A stretch of 64,000 nucleotides of DNA from Lautropia sp. (GTDB lineage: Bacteria > Pseudomonadota > Gammaproteobacteria > Burkholderiales > Burkholderiaceae_E), in the NCBI GenBank assembly GCA_030532895.1, contig JAUNKF010000010.1, forward strand, positions 49,546-113,545. Reading direction: 5' to 3'. The translations under genes and the position numbers were made by a program. A model generated the notes under the pieces. That model did no database searches. It was not told the origin of the DNA and worked only from the letters and a program-made list of their open reading frames with translations. Below are positions 52,886 to 61,260 of this stretch, in pieces; positions within the stretch are counted from its first letter, which is position 1, and every line of letters starts with the position of its first letter.

Positions 52886-54274
52886 TCAGCGATCCATCAG
52901 GAACTCGGCCGCCAGCCGGCCCGCCCGAACCGCCCCCTCAAGCGTGGCCGGGAAGGCGCCGTAGGCGTAATCGCCCGCCAAGGCGATATCGGGCAGGTGC
53001 GAGCCAAGATAGCCGGGCGGTACCACGGGCCGATCTGGCGTGCAGCTGAAGGTGGCGCGCTTGTCGTGAATGAAGGAAAGCTGTTCCGGCGCGGGCAACT
53101 TCAGCGTGCGGGCCAGTTGCGCGATCACCGCCGCTTTCAGCTGCTCATCGCCCATCGCGAGCGCCGCCTCACTGTCACTGATGACCACCGCGCCCACGTG
53201 CCAGCCCTGTTGCACACCCCGGTCGAAGAACCAATGAGCTGGCTCCGCCCCCCGTTCCTTTTCATGGAGGGAGAACATCGCGGGCAGGGAGGCGGGCAGT
53301 TGCGGATGGTCTGCCCGCCAGCCGACATAGGCCGTGGTGATGGGACGGTAGTCGAAACGTTCAAGTGGTGTCAGCACGCTGTCGGGTACCATGCCCCGCA
53401 ACAGCCGGGCGCTGATCGCGGGCGGGCAGGCCAGCACCAGTTGGCGCCCGACACAGAGCAGATCCCCCTTGTCCTGATGCTGGGCACGGATCTGGTAGCC
53501 GGAGCCGTCCGGCGCCCAGCGAATCTCCCGAACCGGCGAGCGCAGCATGACGGGCACCTGCTGGCTGTCGAGGTATTCGATCGCCGGCTCGACGAACAGC
53601 TGACCCAGATCCGTCCCCGCGAAGATGAAATCGCTCGCAGCCGGCTCACGCCCCATGGCATTGCTCAGCACGCGCAGGAAGGTGAAGGCACACGCGATCT
53701 CGGGCGGCGTGTTCATCGCGCTCAGCACGAGCGGGTTCCAGAATTGCTCGACCAGCATGGCCGGCTGCTCGGTGCGTTCATACCACTCACTCACGGTACG
53801 CACCCCTACCGGAGGCCGCCAATTGCCAAGCCTGGACTGGATCAGCGTGCGGATCAGATGCATCCGCACCCGCAAGGACATGCCCTTGGCGTTGAAAAGT
53901 GCACCGAGCATCGACCACGATTCGGCCAGCTGATCACGCATCGAGGCACCTTGCATGCCGTCGGCGGGGCGTGACTGGCGCTGGATGGACAAGCCGGCGG
54001 CATTCTCCCAGCGCATCGGCATGCGCACCATGCCACGTCCCTTCAGGAAGTCGATCAGAGCCAGGGTTTCACGATAAGCCCCGATGAGCAGGTGCTGACC
54101 GTTGTCGACGGCAATGTCCACGCCATCCCAGGACAACATCAGTTGGCGGGCACGCCCGCCGGCCTGGGGGGCTGCCTCCAGCACCTGAACCGGCACACCG
54201 GCACGACAAAGGTGAACGGCAGCGGATAGGCCCGCCCAGCCAGCACCCACGATCAAGACAGGTAAAGCGTTCAT
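52886..54274 (-). CDS. hpnE: hydroxysqualene dehydroxylase HpnE
   Basis: FAD oxidoreductase that converts hydroxysqualene to squalene. The 462 residues begin LPVLIVGAGWAGLSAAVHL (dinucleotide fold). GGRARQL, QHLLIGAY and the C-terminal LAGDYAYGAFPATLEGAVRAG of the amine-oxidase/phytoene-desaturase group follow. Its ATG overlaps the hpnD stop (ATGA). With hpnC and hpnD it makes squalene, the hopanoid precursor; the cyclase gene is not in this window. Confidence 0.93.
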   Translation of the reverse strand: MNALPVLIVGAGWAGLSAAVHLCRAGVPVQVLEAAPQAGGRARQLMLSWDGVDIAVDNGQHLLIGAYRETLALIDFLKGRGMVRMPMRWENAAGLSIQRQSRPADGMQGASMRDQLAESWSMLGALFNAKGMSLRVRMHLIRTLIQSRLGNWRPPVGVRTVSEWYERTEQPAMLVEQFWNPLVLSAMNTPPEIACAFTFLRVLSNAMGREPAASDFIFAGTDLGQLFVEPAIEYLDSQQVPVMLRSPVREIRWAPDGSGYQIRAQHQDKGDLLCVGRQLVLACPPAISARLLRGMVPDSVLTPLERFDYRPITTAYVGWRADHPQLPASLPAMFSLHEKERGAEPAHWFFDRGVQQGWHVGAVVISDSEAALAMGDEQLKAAVIAQLARTLKLPAPEQLSFIHDKRATFSCTPDRPVVPPGYLGSHLPDIALAGDYAYGAFPATLEGAVRAGRLAAEFLMDR

Positions 54275-55140
54275 GCAGAGAAAATACGGGGAGGTTGACC
54301 ACTGGCACGGGTCTTGACGGCCAGCCAGAATTTGCGAATCGGGGTCAGCGCGATGCGCTGAGAGATGACACGGTAGCGCTCGGCCTCGATCTCGTCGAGC
54401 AGGGCCGAGTAGATCGCTGCCATCATCAGGCCGGGACGCTGCGCCCGACGATCGACGGCCGGCAGCAGCTCGAACGCCTGTCGATAGAGCTGCCTGGCCC
54501 GCGCCACCTGTTCGGCCATCATGGCCTGGAAGGCCGGCGCGTCCTGCTCCTCGTTGCGCGCCGAGAGAATCTGCTGCCGGCTGATGCCATGACGCATCAG
54601 ATCCTCCTGGGGCAGGTAGACCCGGCCCATTCTCGCGTCTTCACCCACATCCCGAATGATGTTCGTGAGCTGAAAGGCCAGCCCCAGCCGATCGGCATAC
54701 AGGAGGGTATCAGGATCGGTATAGCCAAAAATGCTGGCCGACATCTCACCAACCACACCAGCAGCCCGACGACAGTAAAGCCTCAGCCCCTCGAAGTCGA
54801 GGTAACGTACCCCATCCAGATCCATCTGCATGCCATCGATGACCTCGTGCAGCTGACGCCGCTCGATACCGAAAACGCGCAGGTGAGGCTGCAATGCCCG
54901 TGTCACGGGATGGGTGGGCGCCCCCTCGAACAGGGCGACCACCTCCTGGCGCCACCAGTCGAGCTTGCGACGGGCCACCTGCCGGTCACCCTGAGCATCG
55001 ACCACATCGTCGACTTCACGGCAATAGGCATAGAGCGCCGTGATGGCACGCCGGGCATCCTGCGGCAGGAACAGGAAGCTGTAGTAAAAACTCGAACCAC
55101 TGCGGACGGCCTTGTCCTGGCAGTATTCATCTGGGGTCAT
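54271..55140 (-). CDS. hpnD: presqualene diphosphate synthase HpnD
   Basis: Condenses two farnesyl diphosphates to presqualene diphosphate. The 289 residues hold the first Asp-rich motif YCREVDDVVD, the second region QLTNIIRDVGEDARMGRVYLP, and RPGLMMAAIYSALLDEIE. The start is the ATG at 55140; the frame extends upstream into unrelated sequence. hpnE overlaps its stop; hpnC lies 183 bases upstream. Confidence 0.94.
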   Translation of the reverse strand: MTPDEYCQDKAVRSGSSFYYSFLFLPQDARRAITALYAYCREVDDVVDAQGDRQVARRKLDWWRQEVVALFEGAPTHPVTRALQPHLRVFGIERRQLHEVIDGMQMDLDGVRYLDFEGLRLYCRRAAGVVGEMSASIFGYTDPDTLLYADRLGLAFQLTNIIRDVGEDARMGRVYLPQEDLMRHGISRQQILSARNEEQDAPAFQAMMAEQVARARQLYRQAFELLPAVDRRAQRPGLMMAAIYSALLDEIEAERYRVISQRIALTPIRKFWLAVKTRASGQPPRIFSA

Positions 55141-55323
55141 GGCTTGGTTGCTTGATCGGGACGTGCTGGATTGTCGTTGAAAATCAGCCCTTCGGCAGCG
55201 GCCCCTGTGGGTTTGCACGCCATCTCGTGCCCTGTGGCTGACGATGTGGCCGGCAGGGCGCATGCGTTCGTCTGACCAGCAAGAGGCGCACAAGCAAGGA
55301 TGCTGGACGGGAAAATCGGTTCA

Positions 55324-56181
55324 TCACACCTCATGCGGCAGATGGATCACGTGTTTCAGCAACGCGGGGGCATCCCGCCAGCCCAGCACGGGTCGATGCG
55401 CCACCGGGTCATGAGCGGCTGCCTCGATACGATCCAGGATCCGGTTGCCACCCGCCAGGATGAAGCGGATCTCGGTGGCCAGCCGGAAGGGCAGGCGCGA
55501 CGGTAGCGCGCGCCCGGCGAACAGCTGCCGTCGCGCGCGCGCGAGCTCCAGGGCCACGGCCTGACGCGACCTGTCGCTCAGGCGGCCGGCCAACGCCTCC
55601 TGCAACAGTGTCTCGGCATCGGTGCCGGCCTCGGCCAGCGTCGACGCCGGCAGATAGACACGCCCCTTCAGCGCATCGATGCCGATGTCCTGCAAAAAAT
55701 TGATGCGCTGCAAGGCGCTGCAGATCGCATCCGACTCCTGCCGGTTTTGCACATCCTGATAAGCACCGAAGAGCTGAAGCACGAGCCGACCGACCGGGTC
55801 GGCCGACCGGCGGCTGTAGTCGAGCACCTCGGCCGTGTCCACATACCGGGTCTTGTACAGATCCTGCCGGAACGCATCGATCAGATCCCGGAAATACTGC
55901 CACCCGAGCTGGTGACGTGCAGCCACCCCGATCAGCCCGTCCACCACCGGCACGCCGCTGTGCTCACCGGCTGCTGCACGCTGCACGGCCGTATCGAGCG
56001 CCATCAACGCCGCATCCCGCGCTTCGGCCGACGCATCTCCCTCATCGGCCAGATCGTCGGCATGACGGGCAAAACGGTAGATGGCCAACATGCCGGGCCG
56101 CAGGTGCGCCGGCACCAACCACGAACCGACGGGGAAATTCTCCGGATGATCGACGCCGTGCCACGGCTTGGTTTCACTCAT
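55324..56181 (-). CDS. hpnC: hydroxysqualene synthase HpnC
   Basis: Converts presqualene diphosphate to hydroxysqualene. The product (about 285 residues) has the family start HPENFPVGSWLVPAHLRPGM, the Asp-rich RFARHADDLADEGD, and NFLQDIGIDALKGRVYLP. The ATG at 56181 is chosen because the conserved region begins soon after; GTG 56244 or ATG 56232 would add about 20 unrelated residues. It is the first gene of the hpnC-hpnD-hpnE run. Confidence 0.92.
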   Translation of the reverse strand: MSETKPWHGVDHPENFPVGSWLVPAHLRPGMLAIYRFARHADDLADEGDASAEARDAALMALDTAVQRAAAGEHSGVPVVDGLIGVAARHQLGWQYFRDLIDAFRQDLYKTRYVDTAEVLDYSRRSADPVGRLVLQLFGAYQDVQNRQESDAICSALQRINFLQDIGIDALKGRVYLPASTLAEAGTDAETLLQEALAGRLSDRSRQAVALELARARRQLFAGRALPSRLPFRLATEIRFILAGGNRILDRIEAAAHDPVAHRPVLGWRDAPALLKHVIHLPHEV

Positions 56182-56705
56182 GAACGGTTGCGTTGCAGGT
56201 GCAGGGCGGATGTGTTTGCTGGGGGCAGGCATGCTGGCTTTCACGGCCCTTCATCGGCCTGAAGGGGGCGGCAGCCTGTGGACGCACGCCCGGCAGGGGC
56301 GTGGGAACCAACGCGGGCCTGACACAGTCGAGCCGCGTCAGTGGATCCGTCTCGCGCCCGATTTTAATGAAAGGGGCACGGACGGCAACGTGCTTGGCCG
56401 CCGCGCTTGCTCAAGGTAGCCCTTAGTCACCCCGACTGTTTTGGGGATTTCACCAACAGCGCAGCGGATCCTCGGCGCCTGCTTCGCCTTCTCACCAGGT
56501 TTTATGCTTGAATCATGGCCCCGCGACGAGCGGGAGCCTGTCGTTGGGGCAGGTGCCTTGACGAGGTAGCCCTTGGCGCGGCCCGACGCTTGACGCGCAG
56601 CCTGACCAGCCGATGTGCGCGTGCAAACCCGGCCCGCCCGCTGGTGAGTTTCCTCGCTTCATATAGAATCGGTTTTTTCAAGGCGACAGGGCGCATGCTT
56701 TCCAA
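56182..56705. other. 524-base spacer between hpnC and tRNA-Leu
   Basis: No gene is supported. GC-rich sequence grades into an AT-richer end with TATAGAAT near 56660 that may be the -10 of the tRNA-Leu promoter; no convincing -35 is seen. Confidence 0.5.
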
Positions 56706-56790
56706 GCGGCTGTGGCGAAATTGGTAGACGCACCAGATTTAGGTTCTGGCGCCGGAAGGTGTGAAGGTTCGAGTCCTTTCAGCCGCACCA
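56706..56790 (+). tRNA. tRNA-Leu (anticodon TAG)
   Basis: 85 bases including an encoded CCA. Acceptor GCGGCTG (56706-56712) pairs with CAGCCGC (56780-56786). The anticodon stem CCAGA/TCTGG encloses TTTAGGT with anticodon TAG. There is a long variable arm and a GTTCGAGTC T arm. The tRNA-Leu-tig linkage is typical of Burkholderiales. Confidence 0.97.
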
Positions 56791-56837
56791 TGTCCCTTCG
56801 TTTTCAACTCAACAACAGAAACGGATATCAACAACGG

Positions 56838-58145
56838 ATGGCTTCCCAGCTTGAAACAACCGGCACTCTGGAACGCCGGCTGACGCTCTCTGTAAACCCG
56901 GCCGACATCGCATCCAAAGTCCAGGAACGTTTGCGCTCGATGGCCAAGACCATGCGCATGCCGGGCTTCCGGCCAGGCAAGGTGCCTCTGAAGATGGTCG
57001 AACAGACCTATGGCCCTCAGGCTCAGGGCGAGGCCATGGGTGATGCGTTGTCCAAGGCGTTCAGCGATGCCGTGCAGGAGCACGGCCTGCGTGTGGCCGG
57101 CCAGCCCGAGATCGCGCCGAAGGAGGGCAATGAAGATGGCACCGAGTTCATCGCCACCTTCGAGGTTTATCCGGAGGTGAAGCTGGGCGATCCGTCCGGC
57201 ATCGAGGTCGAGCGTTTCGTGGCCGAGGTCAATGACGAGGCACTGGAGCGCACGATCGATGTGCTGCGCAAGCAGCGCACCCGCTGGAACACCGTCGAGC
57301 GCGCCGGAGAGAAGGGCGACCGCGCCACCATCGATTTCGTTGGCAAGCTCGACGACGTGGCTTTCCCCGGCGGCTCGGCTGAAGGCTTCAAGATGGTGCT
57401 GGGTGAGGGCATGATGCTGCCCGACTTCGAGGCTGGCGTGCTGGGCAAGGCTGCCGGTGAGGTCGCCAAGTTCGACGTGTCCTTCCCCGAGGACTACAAC
57501 GCCAAGGAGCTGGCAGGCAAGACGGCCCAGTTCGAGGTCACGATCAAGGAAATCGAAAGCCCCGAGCTGCCGGAAGTCGATGCCGATTTCGTCCGCCAGA
57601 TGGGCCAGGAAGACGGTGATGTCGCCAAATTCCGCGATGAAGTGAAAGCCAATCTGGAACGCGAGGTGCTGCAACGCGTTCAGGCCCGTACCAAGTCGTC
57701 GGTGATGGACAAGATCGTGTCGCTGGCCGACATCGAAGTGCCGAAGGCGCTGATCAATCAGGAAGCCGAGGCGCTGGCTGCCCGCATGCGTGAAGACATG
57801 CAGATGCGCGGCATCGACATGTCGAAGGCACCGGCCGTGCCCGCCAACATCTTCACCGAGCAGGCCACCCGCCGGGTTCGTCTGGGTCTGATCGTCTCGG
57901 AAGTGGTTCGCGAGAACGCGCTGCAGGCCAAGCCCGAGCAGATCCGCAAGCAGATCGAGCTGTTCGCTGCCACCTATGAGAACCCGTCGGAGGTCGTTCG
58001 CTGGTACTTCAGCGACCGTGACCGCCTGGCTGAAGTCGAAGCACTCGTGGTCGAGCAGAACGTGGTCGATTGGCTGCTGTCCAAAGCCAAGGTCACCGAC
58101 AACGAGCTGAGCTTCGAGGAACTGATGAAGGGTGCCGTGGCCTGA
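56838..58145 (+). CDS. tig: trigger factor
   Basis: Ribosome-bound chaperone and prolyl isomerase. The 435 residues match the family: the ribosome-docking motif GFRPGKVP, the FKBP-type domain (GDRATIDFVGKLDD, FEAGVLGKAAGEV), and the C-terminal chaperone arms (VPKALINQEAEALA). The ATG at 56838 gives the usual start just before LERRLTLSV; an ATG at 56790 would begin inside the tRNA CCA. It is first of the tig-clpP-clpX-lon protein-quality run. Confidence 0.96.
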   Translation: MASQLETTGTLERRLTLSVNPADIASKVQERLRSMAKTMRMPGFRPGKVPLKMVEQTYGPQAQGEAMGDALSKAFSDAVQEHGLRVAGQPEIAPKEGNEDGTEFIATFEVYPEVKLGDPSGIEVERFVAEVNDEALERTIDVLRKQRTRWNTVERAGEKGDRATIDFVGKLDDVAFPGGSAEGFKMVLGEGMMLPDFEAGVLGKAAGEVAKFDVSFPEDYNAKELAGKTAQFEVTIKEIESPELPEVDADFVRQMGQEDGDVAKFRDEVKANLEREVLQRVQARTKSSVMDKIVSLADIEVPKALINQEAEALAARMREDMQMRGIDMSKAPAVPANIFTEQATRRVRLGLIVSEVVRENALQAKPEQIRKQIELFAATYENPSEVVRWYFSDRDRLAEVEALVVEQNVVDWLLSKAKVTDNELSFEELMKGAVA

Positions 58146-58168
58146 TCGGTTCATCGTTCATCACGCTC

Positions 58169-58192
58169 GCCTGGGCGGCCAGCCGCCCAGGC
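58169..58192 (+). terminator. hairpin after tig
   Basis: GCCTGGGCGG-CCAG-CCGCCCAGGC, a perfect 10-bp stem starting 23 bases after the tig stop. There is no T-run, so termination would be partial or factor-aided. Confidence 0.55.
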
Positions 58193-58359
58193 ACCGCAGG
58201 GCGCATGGGCAAGCCCGCCGTGGCGGGCCGCGACGATGGCCCTGAACCGTTACACGCTGCCACCACGGCCTTCACCGCCGGTGTATTGCCCAAGGCAGAC
58301 AAGCATTCACGGCGGTGATGTCCCTGTCATCGACAGGGGCATGACCGTCGTTCTTCAAT

Positions 58360-58382
58360 CCACCACGCCGTCTGCGTGGTGG
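58360..58382. repeat. perfect hairpin in the clpP leader
   Basis: CCACCACGC-CGTCT-GCGTGGTGG, a 9-bp perfect stem about 78 bases before the clpP start. A leader structure or operator are both possible. Confidence 0.5.
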
Positions 58383-58459
58383 CTGGCTCGGTACCGGCAA
58401 CCCCATGTGCCGGGCCGAGGCGGCTTTTCCATCATCACGTCATCGTTGAGGAAGTGTTC

Positions 58460-59176
58460 ATGACGTTCAACAGCTTGGTCGAGGATCAGGTCAATCTGCA
58501 TCTGTCTCAACCGGTCGATCCATTCGCCCCGCAGGCCATCGCACCATCGCCCCAGGGGCTGGGCATGGTACCGATCGTCATCGAGCAGAGCGGTCGGGGC
58601 GAGCGTGCCTATGACATCTACTCGCGGCTCTTGCGTGAGCGCGTGGTGTTCCTGGTCGGCCCCGTCATGGATCAGTCCGCCAACCTGGCCGTGGCTCAGA
58701 TGCTGTATCTGGAAAGCGAGAATCCGGACAAGGACATCCACTTCTACATCAATTCGCCCGGTGGCTCGGTATCAGCGGGTCTGGGCATTTTCGACACGAT
58801 GCAGTTCGTCAAGCCGGATGTCTCGACGCTGTGCATCGGCTTTGCCGCCAGCATGGGCGCCTTCCTGCTCGCTGCGGGCACGAAGGGCAAGCGCTATTCG
58901 TTGCCCAACTCGCGGATCATGATCCATCAGCCCTCGGGCGGTGCCCAGGGGCAGGCATCGGACATTGAAATCCACGCCAAGGAAATCATCTACCTGAGAA
59001 AGCGCCTGAACCGGATTCTGGCCGATCGTACCGGTCAGCCGCTGGAGCAGGTCGAACGCGACACCGAGCGGGACAATTTCATGTCGGCCGATGAAGCGCT
59101 CAGCTATGGCCTGATCGACCAGGTGATCAGCAACCGCACCGAGGGCGGCGACAAACCGGCTGCTGCCTCAACCTGA
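58460..59176 (+). CDS. clpP: ATP-dependent Clp protease proteolytic subunit
   Basis: Serine peptidase barrel that works with ClpX or ClpA. The 238 residues include the catalytic triad S131 ([10 protein letters not shown]), H156 ([10 protein letters not shown]) and D205 (DTERDNF). The start at 58460 has GAGGAAG upstream; the N-terminus is about 20 residues longer than in E. coli, similar to its propeptide region. clpX follows after 165 bases. Confidence 0.97.
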   Translation: MTFNSLVEDQVNLHLSQPVDPFAPQAIAPSPQGLGMVPIVIEQSGRGERAYDIYSRLLRERVVFLVGPVMDQSANLAVAQMLYLESENPDKDIHFYINSPGGSVSAGLGIFDTMQFVKPDVSTLCIGFAASMGAFLLAAGTKGKRYSLPNSRIMIHQPSGGAQGQASDIEIHAKEIIYLRKRLNRILADRTGQPLEQVERDTERDNFMSADEALSYGLIDQVISNRTEGGDKPAAAST

Positions 59177-59341
59177 ACAGACGAGGACGCCTCGTCGCAA
59201 TGATCGGGCGGCAGCGTCCGAACCTGATGGCAGATCCCGCATGCCAGCCCACCAGGCTGCATGTCGGCCTCGGATCCGGAGGATCCCTGGCCGGGGATCG
59301 ATGCCATTATCCCGACGGCTGACAAGCCGGGAGAAGTACTC

Positions 59342-60607
59342 ATGTCTGAAAAAGTGGGTTCCAACGACAAACAGCTCTATTGCTCTTTCTGCGGAAAGAG
59401 TCAGCACGAAACGCGCAAGCTGATCGCAGGCCCATCCGTCTATATCTGTGACGAATGCATCGACCTGTGCAATGACATCATCCGTGATGATGCAGAGCTT
59501 GCCCCAGCCACGGCCGGGGCGAGCGACCTGCCGATTCCTGCCGAAATCTCGGCTATCCTCGACCAGTATGTGATCGGTCAGCAACGGGCCAAGCGCATCC
59601 TGTCGGTTGCGGTCTACAACCACTACAAACGCCTGCGCCATCAGGGCAGCAAGGACGACGTGGAGTTGACCAAGAGCAACATCCTGCTGGTCGGCCCCAC
59701 CGGCTCGGGCAAGACGCTGCTTGCCCAAACGATGGCGCGCCTGTTGAACGTACCGTTCGTGATGGCCGATGCCACCACCCTGACCGAAGCTGGCTACGTC
59801 GGTGAGGATGTCGAGAGCATCATCCAGAAACTGCTCCAGTCCTGCAATTACGATGTAGAAAAAGCCCAGACCGGCATCGTCTACATCGACGAGATCGACA
59901 AGATCTCCCGCAAGGCCGACAACCCCTCCATCACGCGTGACGTGTCGGGCGAGGGTGTGCAGCAGGCACTGCTGAAGCTGATCGAAGGCACGGTGGCCTC
60001 GATTCCGCCACAAGGCGGCCGCAAGCACCCGAATCAGGATTTCGTGCAAGTGGACACCACGAACATCCTCTTCATCTGCGGCGGCGCCTTCGATGGCATG
60101 GACAAAGTGATCCGTGATCGCTCCGAGCGCTCGGGCATCGGCTTTGGTGCCCAGGTGAAGGGCGCCTCCGACCGGAGCCTCTCCGAGCTGTTCAAGGACA
60201 TCGAGCCGGACGACCTGATCAAATTCGGCCTGATTCCGGAGCTGGTCGGCCGTCTGCCTGTCGTCGCCTCGCTGGACGAGCTGGACGAGCACACGCTCGT
60301 GCAGATTCTCGTCGAGCCGAAGAACGCACTGGTCAAGCAGTACCAGAAGCTGTTCTCGATGGAAGGGGTCGAGCTGGACATCCGGCCAGCCGCACTGAAG
60401 GCCATCGCTCGCCAGTCGCTGAAGCGCAAGGCCGGTGCCCGTGGCCTGCGCTCGATTCTGGAGCAGTCCCTCATCGACATCATGTACGAGCTGCCTGGCA
60501 TGACAAATGTCGAAAAGGTCGTCATCGACGAGAACGTCATCGAGGGCAACGCCAAGCCACTCCTGATCTACAGCGAAACCTCGAAAGTCTCGGGCGGTGA
60601 CAACTGA
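59342..60607 (+). CDS. clpX: ATP-dependent Clp protease ATP-binding subunit ClpX
   Basis: AAA+ unfoldase for ClpP. The 421 residues have the N-terminal zinc-binding domain (C14, C17, C36, C39), Walker A GPTGSGKT at 118-125, Walker [10 protein letters not shown], the pore loop GYVGEDVE, and IGFGAQVK with the ClpP-docking IGF loop. GGGAG precedes the ATG at 59342. Confidence 0.98.
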   Translation: MSEKVGSNDKQLYCSFCGKSQHETRKLIAGPSVYICDECIDLCNDIIRDDAELAPATAGASDLPIPAEISAILDQYVIGQQRAKRILSVAVYNHYKRLRHQGSKDDVELTKSNILLVGPTGSGKTLLAQTMARLLNVPFVMADATTLTEAGYVGEDVESIIQKLLQSCNYDVEKAQTGIVYIDEIDKISRKADNPSITRDVSGEGVQQALLKLIEGTVASIPPQGGRKHPNQDFVQVDTTNILFICGGAFDGMDKVIRDRSERSGIGFGAQVKGASDRSLSELFKDIEPDDLIKFGLIPELVGRLPVVASLDELDEHTLVQILVEPKNALVKQYQKLFSMEGVELDIRPAALKAIARQSLKRKAGARGLRSILEQSLIDIMYELPGMTNVEKVVIDENVIEGNAKPLLIYSETSKVSGGDN

Positions 60608-61260
60608 GTGTGTCGCCACTGATGCTTCAGCGGCGCTGAAGGGGGCTTCAGGGATGCATGCGGCCAGCCAGACGGAACCGCCCGCCGTTTGGCCTGCTGT
60701 CCGGCGCTTTCCACATCTGATGCCTGGCATCCTGGCTGCATGCAAGCTTGGGTTGAGCGCATCCTCTCCCCCTCGCCGCGGCGCTGAAGCCTGAACCGCA
60801 TGGAGGCGGCGAGATACGGCACATCATGGCCCGCGGCAGGCCGGGCAGGGCAGGTGGCCGCTGTTCGCAGGGCGGCCATCGAGGCGCCCTGATGAGCTGC
60901 CCCGATATGGCTTGTGTCCGTTGTTCAGCGTCTTCGCTCAACCGCGTGTGACGCACGGTGTCAGCGGCCACGGCCCCCGTGGTTCGCGTCCGATACCGCA
61001 CGACGCATCCTGGCCTCTGCCGTCATGACCCGACGACGGCGCGTGGGTGCGCCACCCCCTGACCTTCCAACGGATGGCGACAGCCGACCATCCTTCGGCA
61101 CGCAAAATGCCACGCCGGACACGGTTTCATTATGTGAGCGGCACAAGTTCGACGTATTCTTGTAATCTGTGACATTGGCCCTATTTGCAAAAGTATGCTT
61201 AACCCCTGTGTGTTCCTGGAAGGGTCCGGGTACAGCGGTTAGCACACTGTCGGGAAACGA
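60608..61260. other. 653-base spacer between clpX and lon
   Basis: No gene is supported; the open frames here are short and overlap each other on both strands. The last 120 bases are AT-richer and hold the lon promoter (61159-61184). Confidence 0.6.
61159..61184 (+). promoter_or_regulatory. heat-shock (sigma-32-like) promoter of lon
   Basis: CTTGTA, a 14-base spacer, CCCTAT: 10 of 12 positions agree with CTTGAA-N14-CCCCAT. It lies 76 bases ahead of the lon start and has the same spacing and CTTGT form as the box before cbpA. Confidence 0.6.

Larger units (their letters stand above)
58146..58459. other. 314-base spacer between tig and clpP
   Basis: No gene. It contains two strong hairpins (58169-58192 and 58360-58382). 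A CCCCAT near 58410 lacks a suitable -35 partner, so I do not call a heat-shock promoter. Confidence 0.55.

Noticed and set aside
58400..58430. Heat-shock promoter before clpP
   Set aside because: A CCCCAT is present, but no CTTG-type box lies 13-15 bases upstream of it.
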